Below, piece after piece: positions 35,950 through 47,056 of a stretch of 64,000 bases of DNA. The translations under genes and the position numbers were made by a program. Within the stretch, counting starts at the first letter, position 1, and every line of letters begins with the position of its first letter. Under the pieces are notes generated by a model. That model was given only the letters and a program-made list of their open reading frames with translations. It was not told where the DNA came from and made no database searches. Location of the stretch: positions 62,001 through 126,000 of the forward strand of contig JANPYM010000006.1 in assembly GCA_025890175.1 (NCBI GenBank). The letters run 5' to 3'. This DNA is from Ciborinia camelliae. Its lineage: Eukaryota; Ascomycota; Leotiomycetes; Helotiales; Sclerotiniaceae.

Positions 35950-36200
35950 ACCAGTAACTGAGCGAAACTGCCGTATCGATCACGGTCTTGATATCCTCCT
36001 CCACGGCGTTCATCACCTCCACGGCGTTCATCACCTCCGCGGCGTTCATCACCTCCACGGCTGTAACGATCACCACCATTGCGGTAACAGAAGATTGCCT
36101 TGACTGCGTTGGGGTTGACAGATTTGACGATTGCCAAAGCAGCTGCTTGAGAAAGGAAGCATATCTGCCGTGGTAGGCACAATGGGTTAACTGTTGAAGA
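35950..36200 (-). pseudogene. RGG-box-like coding fragment
   Basis: Minus-strand frame reading AIVKSVNPNAVKAIFCYRN, then GGDRYSRGGDERRGGDERRG and YQDRDRYGS. The repeated RGGDER unit resembles the RGG boxes of RNA-binding proteins. An acceptor-like TTTCTCAAG precedes the AAALAIVK part. It has no recognisable RNA-binding domain, and both sides run into TAACTG repeats, so it is taken as a gene fragment trapped in the array. Confidence 0.35.
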
Positions 36201-36234
36201 AGAATAACTGAAGATAGACACGAATGCATCCATA

Positions 36235-36470
36235 AACAATCTTCAAAAGATTAATAACAAGAGTCATTGTCAAGATGATGACGGTGATGAAGGAAGCATA
36301 TCTGTTGTGGTAGGCACAATGGGTTAACTGTTGAAGAAGAATAACTGAAGATAAATACGAATGCATCTATAAACAATCTTCAAAAGATTAATAACAAGAG
36401 GCATTGTCAAGATGATGACGGTGATGGATGATGATGATATTGTTGTTCTTGTTATTGATAACTGACTTGG
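36235..36470 (-). pseudogene. Two tandem copies of the 5' end of the 575-aa gene
   Basis: Around 36255-36275 and 36388-36412 the minus strand reads MTLVINLLK and MPLVINLLK, matching the first codons MPLVMNLLK of the gene at 44200. Its upstream GATGATGACGGTGATGGATG tract is also present. Homology stops after about nine codons, where sequence unrelated to the gene and TAACTG copies take over. Confidence 0.7.
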
Positions 36471-37309
36471 TGCAACACTCAGGACAGACGGAAGTGGTGG
36501 ATGTAGACGGTGATGAATGATGACTGTGATGGATGATGATGATGTTGTTGTTGTTATTGATAACTGACTTGGTGCAACACTCAGGACAGACGGAAGTGGT
36601 GGATGTAACTGGTAACTGGTAAGTGATCCAAGGTAGATTGCAAAAAAGTCAACGTCAAATGTTAACGGAGGGGTAACTGTTAAATGATCCGGGGTATGGA
36701 TATGATTGTGAGTTCAACAGAAGAATGGATAACAAACCCTTGAAAGCAGTAGCCTTTTCCAGGGTATGATCAACTCCTTCGAGAACTGGCTCAGCTACTC
36801 AAGTGATTGAAGATCGAAAGTGACTGAAAAGTGGTCTAGCTACGCAAGCTGTCCGGAGTAACTGAAAAGTGGTCTAGCTACGCAAGCTGTCCGAAGTAAC
36901 TGAAAAGTGGTTTGGAGTAACTGTCCGAAGTAACTGAAAAGTGGTCTAGCTACGCAAGCTGTCCAGAGTAACTGAAAAGTGGTCTGGAGTAACTGTCCAG
37001 AGTAACTGAAAAGTGGTCTAGCTACGCAACTTGTCTTGGGTAACTGAAAAGTGGTCTAGCTACGCAACTTGTCGTGGATAACTGAAAGGTGGTCTGGAGC
37101 AGCAGCACCATTGACTTCTCTCGTTTGTGCAGATGGCTCATCGAACATATAGCTAAGTTACAATCAGTAAGAACTTATTGAAACTTTGTGGACACCATTT
37201 ACCCAGGATATAACAGATCTTCTTAAACGCAGGTCAGTAACTGATGTAACTGGGAAAGGTAACAATCAGATGGTAACTGAATGTATCACCTTGTGCAAAA
37301 AGATGATAG

Positions 37310-37575
37310 TGGGAGCTTCTTCTGATAGTATTTCAAGGTCAATAAATCTGACCCCTGGTTTTCTTTCACGTATATCTCCCAGGCAATCTCGATGTTCTTC
37401 AAATCGACGAAAATAATATCATTGGTGATAATGCAAAAAAATAATAATAAAAGCTTTTTCTAATAATATTTTAAGATCAATAAACCTAACCCCTAGTTCT
37501 CTTCCACATATATCTCCCAGGTAATCTCGATGTTCTCCAAATCGACGAAAATAATATTATTAATAACAATGCTTC
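37310..37575 (-). pseudogene. Two tandem copies of an internal segment of the 575-aa gene
   Basis: Minus strand at about 37310-37435 reads TNDIIFVDLKNIEIAWEIYV and then LLTLKYYQKKL. The parent reads TNDIIFVDLENIEIAWEIYV and then LFTLKYYQKKL. A second copy at about 37452-37575 reads NNIIFVDLENIEITWEIYV but has picked up TAG codons by C-to-T-type changes. So one copy is still open and the neighbouring copy shows RIP-like damage. Confidence 0.8.
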
Positions 37576-40021
37576 TCTATATAAAAAGGATTACCGGATT
37601 GTAGACTTGTAGCATTAACATTCCCGACTTTGTTGCTGGGATATATAACAAACAAATAATAACTGAAGGGTCAATATGCTCAAGCAAGTTGGTAACTGGA
37701 TTCATCATCTTTCACCTTGACAATAGTGAGAGGAGTTGCTGGATCTGATGCTGACTTTGAGCTGCAGACCTGACCTAACATTTAGTTAATTTCAATTTCA
37801 ATGTTTGATTCAGTTTGATCATTTTGCTTACCTCTGCGAACTCAATTGAATAGCCAACTGAACATTTGTGAATCAGATCTTGATGTAACTGTGCCACTAA
37901 CTGTTGGAAGTCGTAGACAAGAGAAATTGAGGTAACAGCGCGACTTCAATTATGAAAGGTGAGACTAAAATACATAATTTCAGAAGAGACAGGTGAAATA
38001 TAAACTGTGAGGGTGAGGTTAAATAACAAATTTGGTTATGCGACCTTTGGAGGGGATGTGCGGTTCCCTAAAAGTAAAGGAAAATAAGAGTGTAACAACA
38101 GAGTTGGATTACTCCGTTCTTGGAGGAAGTGGTTGATTTCCCAAGTTGAAGAAATGTAACTGTAGGGTTGGATCACCCTATTCTTAGAGGAGGTGGTTGA
38201 TGTAACTGTAAGATTAGTTGAATTACCTACCCGGTTCCTTATAGAAAATCAATTCCACTCAGATCCATCTTCAAGAAATCTGCCAATATATTGGAGATGG
38301 GGCGGGAGTGACTTACCATGGTCCAAATTAGTTCGTACACCAATGAAATTGGAAGATAGGTTGGTGCTTTTCGGTAGGTAACTGAGTAGATTCTTTCGTT
38401 GCGACAAGGAGATGAGTAACTGTAAGTTCAAGTTAACTGAAGTATCTTCCCATGGTCGAAACTGTTTCGTCATGCGAATCAAGTTAGCGGAAGCTTGAGG
38501 GTTCCTCCGAGATGGTGAGGTGGAAGTTAGGTGGAGGTGGGCATAGAAGTGTGATGAAGGATGAAGTGAGAGGTGTAAGGTGAAGTAAAGAATAATTGCT
38601 AGGCAATTCCATCTAAACATTTGAAGTAACTGTGCTGTATGTTGGTTGCTTCCAGATGATTGATCCAGCCAGCTGTTAACTTCTGAATCTTAGAAGTAAC
38701 TGTGCTGTATGTTGGTTGCTTTCAGATGATTGATCCCGGTGATAACATCTAAACATTTGAAGTAACTGTGCTGTATGTTGGTTGCTTCCAGATGATTGAT
38801 CCAGATGATAACATCTAAACATTTGGAGTAACTGTGCTGCATGTTGGTTGCTTTCAGATGATTGATCCAGCCAGCTGTTAACTTCTGAATCTTAGAAGTA
38901 ACTGTATACGAGTTGCACATCTCGCAACTGAATATTGGTTGCTTCCAGATAACTGATCCAACTGAAGTAACTGTATTTGGAACAATGTGGTGAATAACGG
39001 TATATGTCATCTCTTGTTATGAATCCTTCAAAATAACTGTATGTGTGATGGTGTGGTATGCCAGGTAACCAGTAGAGTATAAGCGATTGTGGGAATATAA
39101 CAAGAAAGTTGGAAACCATTCGGTAGATCGGCAGATGTAGATTTCCTAGTCTCGTGTTTATTCTTTCTCCTTCATTAACAGAATGAAGTAAATCAGATTG
39201 TAACTGTTGATTGAGGAGGCTACATCGAATGGGAGTGGTCGCAGATCTCATAGTATTCGGATGGTAACTATATTGATTGTTAGAATGAAAAATTGAAAAG
39301 TATTGAAATTATCGTATCTCTATGATGAAGACTTACTCGAGAACCAGTAACAGTAACCCAGAATAATAATAAACTCGGATTTGCATTCAGCCTTTGAGAT
39401 AGGAGAATTGTTTGAATGATTAATCTCATCCTCATCCTCATCAGCAAGACAGTCTTCGACAATTCTTATACTTCCGCATATACTATCTCAAACCAGAGAA
39501 TGATTTTGTGATAACCTCATTAGCTTTATGGAATATTTGGAAGGTCTTCGTGGTAAATCTTCTCAATTTCTCGTAAGAGAGACTCGGTGAACTTCGTAAG
39601 GCACGCGTACTTTCGCAAATAGTGAGTATAACTAAAACTATCGTGCTCGTTGTTGTATTATGATCGATGTAGGAAGTTGATTGTGTATTCTCATTCTGCT
39701 ATATTCGTAATTCGAAGGTATGAAGTGTGATTGTATCTGAGACAAATATTAGAATTTTGAAGTTGAAATGAGGACTCGATGGTGTTTACTGTAACCTTGT
39801 AATGAAGCTGTTGATAAGAAAATCAAGGGTTTTTTTGAATTTTCCTCACCCGGCAGAGGTAAAAAATTAAATATAAAGACCATGATGATTAAGATGATCA
39901 AATTAAAATATATCGAGTGATGGAAGTTTGTTTTGTGTTGGAAGTGGGTGAGAATGGGAGACAACACCTCTCGGTGGCACAACAACATTGTGTGAGGAGG
40001 TTGTTACCGAACATCAAATAT

Positions 40022-40182
40022 TGTTGGATAAATCACGTGCCTACGGCACCCCCGCGCTACGGCGCTAGCATGCGCTAGCGGGCATATATAGTTGATCTGT
40101 AGCATAGTTTTTAGAGCTTCGAGCCAAATACACTGAATACTATAGTACATTTGTTTCTCCATCGCCCATGGTGATTCCAACA
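40022..40182 (+). mobile_element. Solo LTR, copia-like, with perfect target duplication
   Basis: 161 bp beginning TGTTGGATAAATCACGTG and ending GGTGATTCCAACA, the TGTTGGA...TCCAACA inverted ends typical of Ty1/copia LTRs. Flanked by a perfect 5-bp duplication AATAT (40017-40021 and 40183-40187). Contains GC-rich palindromes (GTGCCTACGGCAC, CGCTAGCATGCGCTAGCG) and a TATATA box. A shorter inverted relative is at 52732-52831. Confidence 0.88.
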
Positions 40183-40700
40183 AATATATTTTAGAAAAAT
40201 GAAGGTGTGGTTTAATATGTAGTATTGGTATTAATGATGGACATACTTGCTAGGTATTTGGTATTTTTCATTCATTTATATCAATAAAAAGTACTATCAT
40301 CAGTATGTAATTGTAGTACGCTGTGCTGGGCAAAAGGTATGGTTACCCGGGGTAGATCTGGGCAGAAATAAAATGGTTACCACCGTACTATATTCTTCAA
40401 AGTAGGATTTAAACTTTATAAAATATCAAATAATATAGATCTAACCGCCGGGTAGTACGTGTGGCTGTAATTTGTAGGGGGACTTCGAGGGAGGAGGAGG
40501 TTTAGGGTAAGAGGGGAAGAGGGGAGGATTAGAAGAGGAGGGGATAACCTCAATTTTGATATATCAGACAATAGTATGATAAATATTTGCGGGTAGAACC
40601 GTACCCAGAGGTTTCATAAAGTAATCACACTGTAATTGTAATGACCTGGGGGTAGGGTGACCACCTGTATGAGTCAAATACTCCAGAAAATCCTCATCCA

Positions 40701-41267
40701 TCATAATCCACTTGGATCAAATTCATCATCATCCTCTACCATATCATCAACATCAACATCATTAACACCATCAACACTATCAACTCCATCAGCAACATCG
40801 ACACCCTCGACACCCTCGACACCATCATCATCATCATCTTCTTCTTCTAAATCATCACAACCTGACTCATCATTTGTCATCCCATCCATATCAAAGTCAA
40901 TATCCATTTCATCCTCCTCTTGGTCCTCCATCCATCTCTCATTATCAGATACACTAATGACTGGTGCAAATTCTTCTCTAGATCCACCTTTGAAGAACCA
41001 TATCTGGAGATCAATCTCAAGCCAATATGCAACATGAATTTCATCTACCCAAGTTGTTGGATAAATGACTTGGTCCTCTTTGACTCCCTATAGCGGATAG
41101 ATGGAGAAAGGTACACAAACAAATGGTCTTCGGTTGTTGTTCAATGGGTTTTCGTACTTGGTTGTCGTATCGTCCATATCCTTCAAAGTAAGTTCAATGA
41201 CAGAGTTTAACCCTGAGCTTATGCGGCGAAAAGATGGTCTGGGTGGATGATACCAAAAGATTGTGGA
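40701..41267 (-). pseudogene. Acidic-tail hypothetical gene broken by an in-frame stop
   Basis: 189 minus-strand codons with clear protein character, interrupted once by TAG at 41088-41090. Before the stop it reads LNSVIELTLKDMDDTTTKYE and RRPFVCVPFSIYPL. After it comes GVKEDQVIYPTTWVDEIHVA, then a Trp/Phe-rich segment and an acidic tail with DDLEEEDDDDDGVEGVEGVD and Val-Asp repeats ending EFDPSGL. The stop could be a TGG or CAG codon changed by a single transition. CTATAG could also be an intron acceptor, but no matching donor is evident. Function unknown; the acidic tail resembles those of nuclear or chromatin proteins only in composition. Confidence 0.5.
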
Positions 41268-42410
41268 CTACCACAAGAACAGAAGAATCCTCGACTCAAG
41301 CTACATGTGGGGATATTATATGAAGCGTTCCTGTTGATGATGCTGCGGAGTATGGATCGGAAGAATGAAACAATGGCATTCTTGATGCCACGCAGTTGCG
41401 AACTCCCACACCAGAGTGTGTGGTATCATTTCGAGAGTATTGTTCGTCTGCATGAGTAGAAGTCGTCGTAGGATATGATGGTTGGCCGTTGCCAGATTGC
41501 AGATGGATCCCAGAGTACCATAGTAGACCCCGTATCAACCCCGCAAGTATCTCATGTACCATATATACCAGCCCAAACTCAAACGTCTCCCAATATGCCC
41601 AAGTGCCCAAAATCGTCCGCATTGATCGGCAGATTCTATACGAAAAAGTATTAGCCTTTGCACCACCATAACCCCAAGTATTATAGTCTGCGAACCATGT
41701 AACTCATCCCTACGTACAAGAATCTGCGAGCCGTATCGGTTGCGCGACCGCCAGAAGATTTATAACTCCATTTCAATTATTTCCCATCCGCTCTTCATCC
41801 CAATACCATTGTAAACCTTGGGTATCCCCCTTGTTCTGTGCGTCACCGTCTGCGATATCCCTCTCGTTGAGTTGACTTGAGATATTCGATGGTCGTTTGA
41901 CTCGCTTCATTTCTATTACTCCGTGAAAATTAAATAAGATTGAGTTCTTCCATATGAGATGAAAACTTCTCAAGTACCTAGAGATCGAGGACCTCTAAGC
42001 TGCGCATGAGGGAGTGTTTACAAGTGCACTTGAATATCCTTGTGATTCCTCACTATCTTACGATCTGAAGTTCCCTTCTCAGCAAGAAATTGATGGCATT
42101 CTTAATATATCGAGGCACTAGTAGGTATTCAGCTCATTTATTATCTAATAAAGCAACCTTCTCAACTCAAGTTCCTCCAATTTTCCTGTATATGTGTACA
42201 TGGTAGGTGATTTTAGATATCGAGCTTGATATTGTCAACGCTATTTTCTTTATATATTCACGAAAATAGTTTATTTTAATATTGGGTATGAATTGTATAT
42301 TCTGATGTCTCAATTTTTTTTTGTAATTATTTTTTGTGACGAAGCAAACAAGTATATAGGTATAGCAATATATTTTGTTTTATTCGATTTAATCAGGTAC
42401 TAATGATAAA
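41268..42410. other. Flank of the 575-aa gene; less-mutated copy of the duplicated segment
   Basis: Contains blocks 41765-41945, 42140-42235 and 42232-42410 that are duplicated at 33.5-34.9 kb. The minus strand at 41773-41925 reads EMKRVKRPSNISSQLNERD with protein-like composition but without a start or partner exon. Minus-strand 41296-41622 is open but unrecognised. No gene called. Confidence 0.5.
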
Positions 42411-44200
42411 CTACAATTGTTTAAAATAGCTCAAATCCATTGCCAGAAAATCTGCTAATCTTTGGGAAATGGGTTTTGGTACTTGACCAGCAATTACAAT
42501 CTCCTCTTCTTCTTCTTCTTCTTCTTCTTCTTTTTCACCTCCCCCCTCCTGTGCCACCCCCACCTCCTCAAATTCAACTTGCAAAATGACGTGTTGTTCA
42601 TCATTGACAACAACACCTTCGTCATCTTCAATCAAATCTTTGGAATTTGCATCCTGAACTTCGATGAATTGTGGTGTAGTCGGGTATGATCCTGGTGTAT
42701 CCCCACCATACAACTCGACACCAATGTCATCTTGAGTATCATCATATAAATCAACATCCGTATATGAACCTTGAGTATCTCTCAACAACTCAAAATCCGT
42801 CTGAGAATCTTGTAAGTTGGAATCCTGACTATCCTGACTAGCATATAACTCGAGATCCATCTGCGAGCCTTGAAACGATGATGAGGAAAGAACTATGACA
42901 TCTTGTGCAACTGAAAGATCAGGGACAATTACTGATTGATCTTGGGAAGGGATAGCAACAATGACTTCTTCTGGTTGTGCGGCTGCATGAACAATGAATT
43001 CTTCTGGTTGTGCGGCTGCATAGTCAATGACTTCTTCTGGTTGTGCGGCTGCATAGTCAATGACTTCTTCTGGTTGTGCGGCTGCATAGTCAATGACTTC
43101 TTCTGGTTGTGCGGCTGCATAGTCAATGACTTCTTCTGGTTGTGCGGCTGCATAGTCAATGACTTCTTCTGGTTGTGCGGCTGCATAGTCAATGACTTCT
43201 TCTGGTTGTGCGGCTGCATAGTCAATGACTTCTTCTGGTTGTGCGGCTGCATGAACAATGAATTCTTCTGGTTGTGCGGCTGCAAGAACAATGACTGATT
43301 GGTCTTGGGACAACAAAGGTATAACAACAGTGACTTCTGTTCGTGAGACCGAATGAGCAGGGACAATGACTGATTGATCTCGGGATGGTAAAGGGGCAGG
43401 AACAATGACTCCTCTTGTTGCAAATCTTTTCCTCAGAATTGCATCTCTCTTCCACCACAAAGATTCCAAGTGGTCCATTCCCCTCTCCTCTCGCGAGAGC
43501 TTCTTCTGATAGTATTTCAATGTAAATAAATCTGCCTTCTCTTCAACGTATATTTCCCAGGCAATCTCGATGTTCTCTAAATCGACGAAGATGATATCAT
43601 TAGTAACAGTGCCTCTTTGCTTGTACCTTCTCAAATAAGCTGCCTCCTTCAACTTATGGACAAACTCAAAATGAGGGGGGTTAGGTCCTGCTTCCATGGA
43701 TGGCTTTTGTTGCAAGGCAATATTGACACCATCAAGCTCCTTCCCCTTCATTTGACGATAGTACTTGGCCAACTTGACGACATGGCGGAAGATAGCCAAC
43801 CCACGACTCTCTTTGAAAACTGGGCAACATAGTAAGGTGATCAACTTCTGGGGAAACTTGCCGTTCCAATTCGTATTTGGAATGACTTCACCAGTATGTG
43901 GATGTTTGACTTTCGGTTCATCCCAGGGGGAAGTCATATCACAAACTTCGTCTGATGGTAGGAGGTCGAAAGCATCAATTCCGTACATCTTTCTGACCTA
44001 AAAATTATCATATTAGTAAAGATACAATTGATAGGAGAAATGTAAATTTGGAACCTTACCATACGCCAAAGCTTCATTTCTGAGGATTGACTTGACAACA
44101 ATAACTCCATATCCGCAACATCCCAACCAAGGGGAAAATTGACGACATCTCCAGATATATCCTCTGCCTTTCGTTTCAACAGATTCATAACAAGAGGCAT
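42411..44200 (-). CDS. Unknown 575-aa protein with ten 11-residue AAAQPEEVIDY repeats
   Basis: Two exons, 44060-44200 and 42411-43997, joined in phase 0 (ATG|GTAAGG...TTTTTAG|GTC), give 575 aa. Residues 1-250 form a non-repetitive, probably folded part: MPLVMNLLKRKAEDISGD, NFPLGWDVADMELLLSSQS, a Cys-containing KLITLLCCPVFKESRGLAIF, FVDLENIEIAWEIYVEE and WWKRDAILRKRFATRG. The middle holds ten tandem units of AAAQPEE plus four variable residues: seven are AAAQPEEVIDY, two AAAQPEEFIVH and one AAAQPEEVIVA, encoded by a 33-bp minisatellite at about 42968-43298. Ser/Asp/Gln-rich repeats and a Glu run follow, then the C-terminus LADFLAMDLSYFKQL. No family recognised. Fragments of this gene litter 33-38 kb, so it is the parent, or the best-preserved member, of a local repeat family. 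Confidence 0.7.
42968..43298 (-). repeat. 33-bp coding minisatellite (10 units)
   Basis: Tandem copies of a 33-bp unit (plus strand ACTTCTTCTGGTTGTGCGGC... with TGCATAGTCAATG). Seven central units encode identical peptides, so they are recently homogenised; the outer units differ (TGCATGAACAATGAA, AGAACAATGACT). The repeat is in frame in the 575-aa gene. Shadow frames on the plus strand give FFWLCGCIVND-type peptides and are not genes. Confidence 0.95.
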
Positions 44201-46292
44201 TGTGACGGTAATGGATTATGACGGTGATGGATGATGATGATGTTGTTGTTCTTGTTATTGTTGTTGTGATTTTGAGTTGATGGAAATTCAAAAGTCAAAA
44301 GTTAAATACCTACCGCGATTTTTTTAAGCGAGCCAGAAAATTGAAAAATATTAATGGCAGGACCTCACCGTTTAGGTTGTATGCGAATGGCTGTAAACTT
44401 CAAGATGGGAATATGAGATCTTTTTAGTATTAGAATTAATATTGTAAACTTTACAAGGCTCACTGAGATCATTCTCTACGTCTAATTTGATAGTAATTTG
44501 ATGGTAATTTGATGGTAATTTGATTTATAGGTATTTATTTATTACTTGAGGTTACGAAAGATATCCCAATGAAGGAACCGCTAATACTTCTTTCCTCACT
44601 ACCTTATCTCATGCCTTTCCTTATGAGAAGTGCCTTCAGCCGCTTGACTCATTTACCACAGAAATCCGCAATGAATTTGAAATTCTTCCATCTAGCTACA
44701 CGTTCTTCGCCTCATCATATCACCTTTCTCAATAAGGACTTGATGAGAATCACATCATGTCTCTTCATGGCGTCGAGTATTTACTACATATCCCTTTTAC
44801 TCATTGCTTCATATCAGCACAATTGTAGCTTGAGCCTGTTTTGCTTTATGCCAGATTTCCATTTTCATCCCGAGCTACGAACAAGACAACAACCACAACC
44901 ACAACCACACACATGAGAGAGAGAATGGGCTTGGGAGGCTACTACCACGAAGGACAAGAGAAGTAATGCCAAGGGAATGAAGACTAATGCCGCAAAGAAA
45001 CGAGAAGGAGACAAAACAATGACCGATGTCATCACCATCATTGAAGGGCTTCAATATCCTACATGCCAAGCCCCTCCAAATCCTAGCATCTCAATTAACT
45101 TCCATATTTTTCATCGGAAGACAACTTAAGCTCAGCCAATAATAAAACACTAGCTAATCCGTCTATAGTGCTGCCACGGCCAAGACATCTATCCTTTTCG
45201 CCTCCCTATGTACGAAGAACAAGACGAAAGATTAAGCCACACAAGGCCTTGCCAAGAGGACGTAGCAATTTTCGAAGCATTATAACAGGATAGAGTATGG
45301 GGTTGAATGAGGGTTATCTGGGTTATCTACACACAGTAAGGATTGCCCCTTCATAGATTGGATTTGGCGAGGAGACATGGGAAGATGGCGAAGGGAATAT
45401 GAATGATGGAGTATTGAGAAGAAGATGGAGAAAGAAAGATTCAGAAAGTAGCATCATTTTCTTGGCCTACGTGGTAAGTTTGATTCTTTCAAGGGCTTGA
45501 ATTGGATTGGTCAAATTTAAACTAACTTTGGGACGGTGGCAGATAGTGGCAGACGGCGTAAACTCTAGCTACTCTTGGCATATTCCACTAAGAACCTCTA
45601 CTGCTCATTCGAAGCTTTATAGCCTATCCTCATGCGTTCACGTCACCCTTGCTTCATTTCATACAATCATGAAGAGTATCTTCCGCTATTCGACCCAGGT
45701 ATATCGAGCCCTCGGATTCAATCCTCAATATCCTCGATGGACAGCCAAGCAGTTTCAGTGTTTCCAATAGTCCTGACTGCAGTCCGACAATGAAAGACTT
45801 CTTGATTCTTGCATTGAATCAAAACATTTATATCATTTGGAATATTCAATTCATTTCGAACATTAAATCGTATACGTACATTGAAAGCTCACATCTGGTC
45901 TGCTGGTCCGGACTATTAGACAACCAAGTCGTCTCGTATGTTAACTTCTCTAGCGGATCCAATTTGTTACGACAGGCTACCAGTTTTGTTGCTTGAGATA
46001 GCTAAAGAAGAGTATAAGTCAAACTCTTTTGTGTTTTACCCCTTCATATATAACAACCTTGACTGATCATCTGCCTAGCTTTGAAATACAGCATCGGTAT
46101 TGTTATTTGCGAAACTTCAGAAGGTGGTCAAAGAAAAATCGAAGATCTCCTTATAACTTTACATAAAGACCTTGTTACATCCACTGTTAAGAATGATATC
46201 GGACACAAAGTCTCGGTCGAGGATCCTAATATCAACCTCAAGCATCTTCTGTACAACAGTGTCAATTCACCAGGTTTTTACTTTCCTCTAGG
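44201..46292. other. Upstream of the 575-aa gene; weak coding relics
   Basis: Immediately above 44200 is a GATGATGACGGTGATGG tract also seen at 36.2-36.5 kb. A spliced-looking patch lies at about 45351-45730 on the plus strand: a frame ending FLAYV, a textbook intron 45474-45542 (GTAAGT, CTAAC, GGCAG), then IVADGVNSSYSWHIPLRTST. Its start and partners could not be set. Nothing else supported. Confidence 0.4.
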
Positions 46293-47056
46293 TACCTGCG
46301 TTTTCACACATCATGCCAAAAGACCCACCAAAGAAGAATCAACAAAACTCAAGACTGGTATCGAATCCAATGCCAATTCACTCTGAAGGCGAGACCGTAC
46401 ACCGTTACAAGAGATGTCAAGAGAGGTGGTATTGCCAATTGGTTCACTAATTTGAAGACATTTTTTCATGTTATCAAGGTGAGATTCAAGCACAATTGGA
46501 ATCCTTCGGGCAACGAGATGCAGCTTGAGATGCCCTGCCAAGTTGGCTGGGATGTTACAGTAAAGGCTAGAATGAATCCACATGACTATCAAAACATGAG
46601 CACAAATCATCCAAGTGTTTTGATTTATTTCTTGCCTGTCTCGGACACCTCGGAATCGAGATTGATATGATTTTGATACCAATTATTAAGATTTGGCACA
46701 ACCGTGGATATGATCGGCTACCTTCGGATGTTACTCAGTTCGAGAAGGCTGAGATTCTTTTTACCATGCTTGCTGGCTCATTAGTATGGGATGGTGGTTT
46801 CAATGTTACTCAAGCGCAGAGACTTGATGCCTGTTTGGTTGGATTCTATGGATGATTATGTTGCTTTGATAAAGCGAGGATGTAGCGTTCTGTTATCGGA
46901 GAGGAAGTTGGAGTTGTTGGCGAGGATGGAGAAACTGGATCTGGTGTAGATGAGGTTGTGGTTATTCCAAGCGATGACCATGATGATGATATTGATGATA
47001 CTCATCACGTTAATCCCGTCACAGGGTTGCGTAGAGGTTATAAACGGGATGCCTAG
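46293..47056 (+). pseudogene. Decayed paralog of the 30-kb gene
   Basis: Three successive frames look coding. 46293-46670 is an open stretch containing VTRDVKRGGIANWFTNLKTF after an acceptor-like CCTCTAG. 46667-46855 contains DRLPSDVTQFEKAEILFTML and AGSLVWDGGFNVTQA, closely matching QFEKAEILVTMLAGSLVWDG at 30 kb. 46892-47056 is an acidic tail, VIGEEVGVVGEDGETG to GLRRGYKRDA. The frames do not join without frameshifts or very short introns (a 41-nt GT-AG candidate at about 46560-46601 would restore one junction). So the locus is either broken or has a complex exon structure. Confidence 0.5.

Larger units (their letters stand above)
34920..39300 (-). repeat. TAACTG-rich sector, minus orientation of the CAGTTA motif
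   Basis: More than 50 TAACTG copies on the plus strand by eye (usually GTAACTG), with CAGTTA nearly absent. This is the mirror orientation of the 28.75-33.2 kb sector. It is composed of successive minisatellites: a 111-bp duplication (34975-35165), CCA-rich units (35318-35460), 70-100-bp units (35460-35960), a 37-bp unit GTAACTGAAAAGTGGTCT... (36830-37085) and a ~66-bp unit (38620-39000). Fragments of the 575-aa gene are scattered among them, all in minus orientation. Confidence 0.9.

Noticed and set aside
40657..41037. Plus-strand Ser/Thr-rich frame
   Set aside because: Complement of the acidic GAT/GAG-rich coding tail on the minus strand, which has much better protein character.
42936..43423. 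Plus-strand NDFFWLCGCIV and minus-strand MQPHNQKKSLT repeat frames; CRISPR-like regular spacing
   Set aside because: Shadows of the 33-bp coding repeat in the 575-aa gene. Units are contiguous, with no unique spacers, and this is a fungus.
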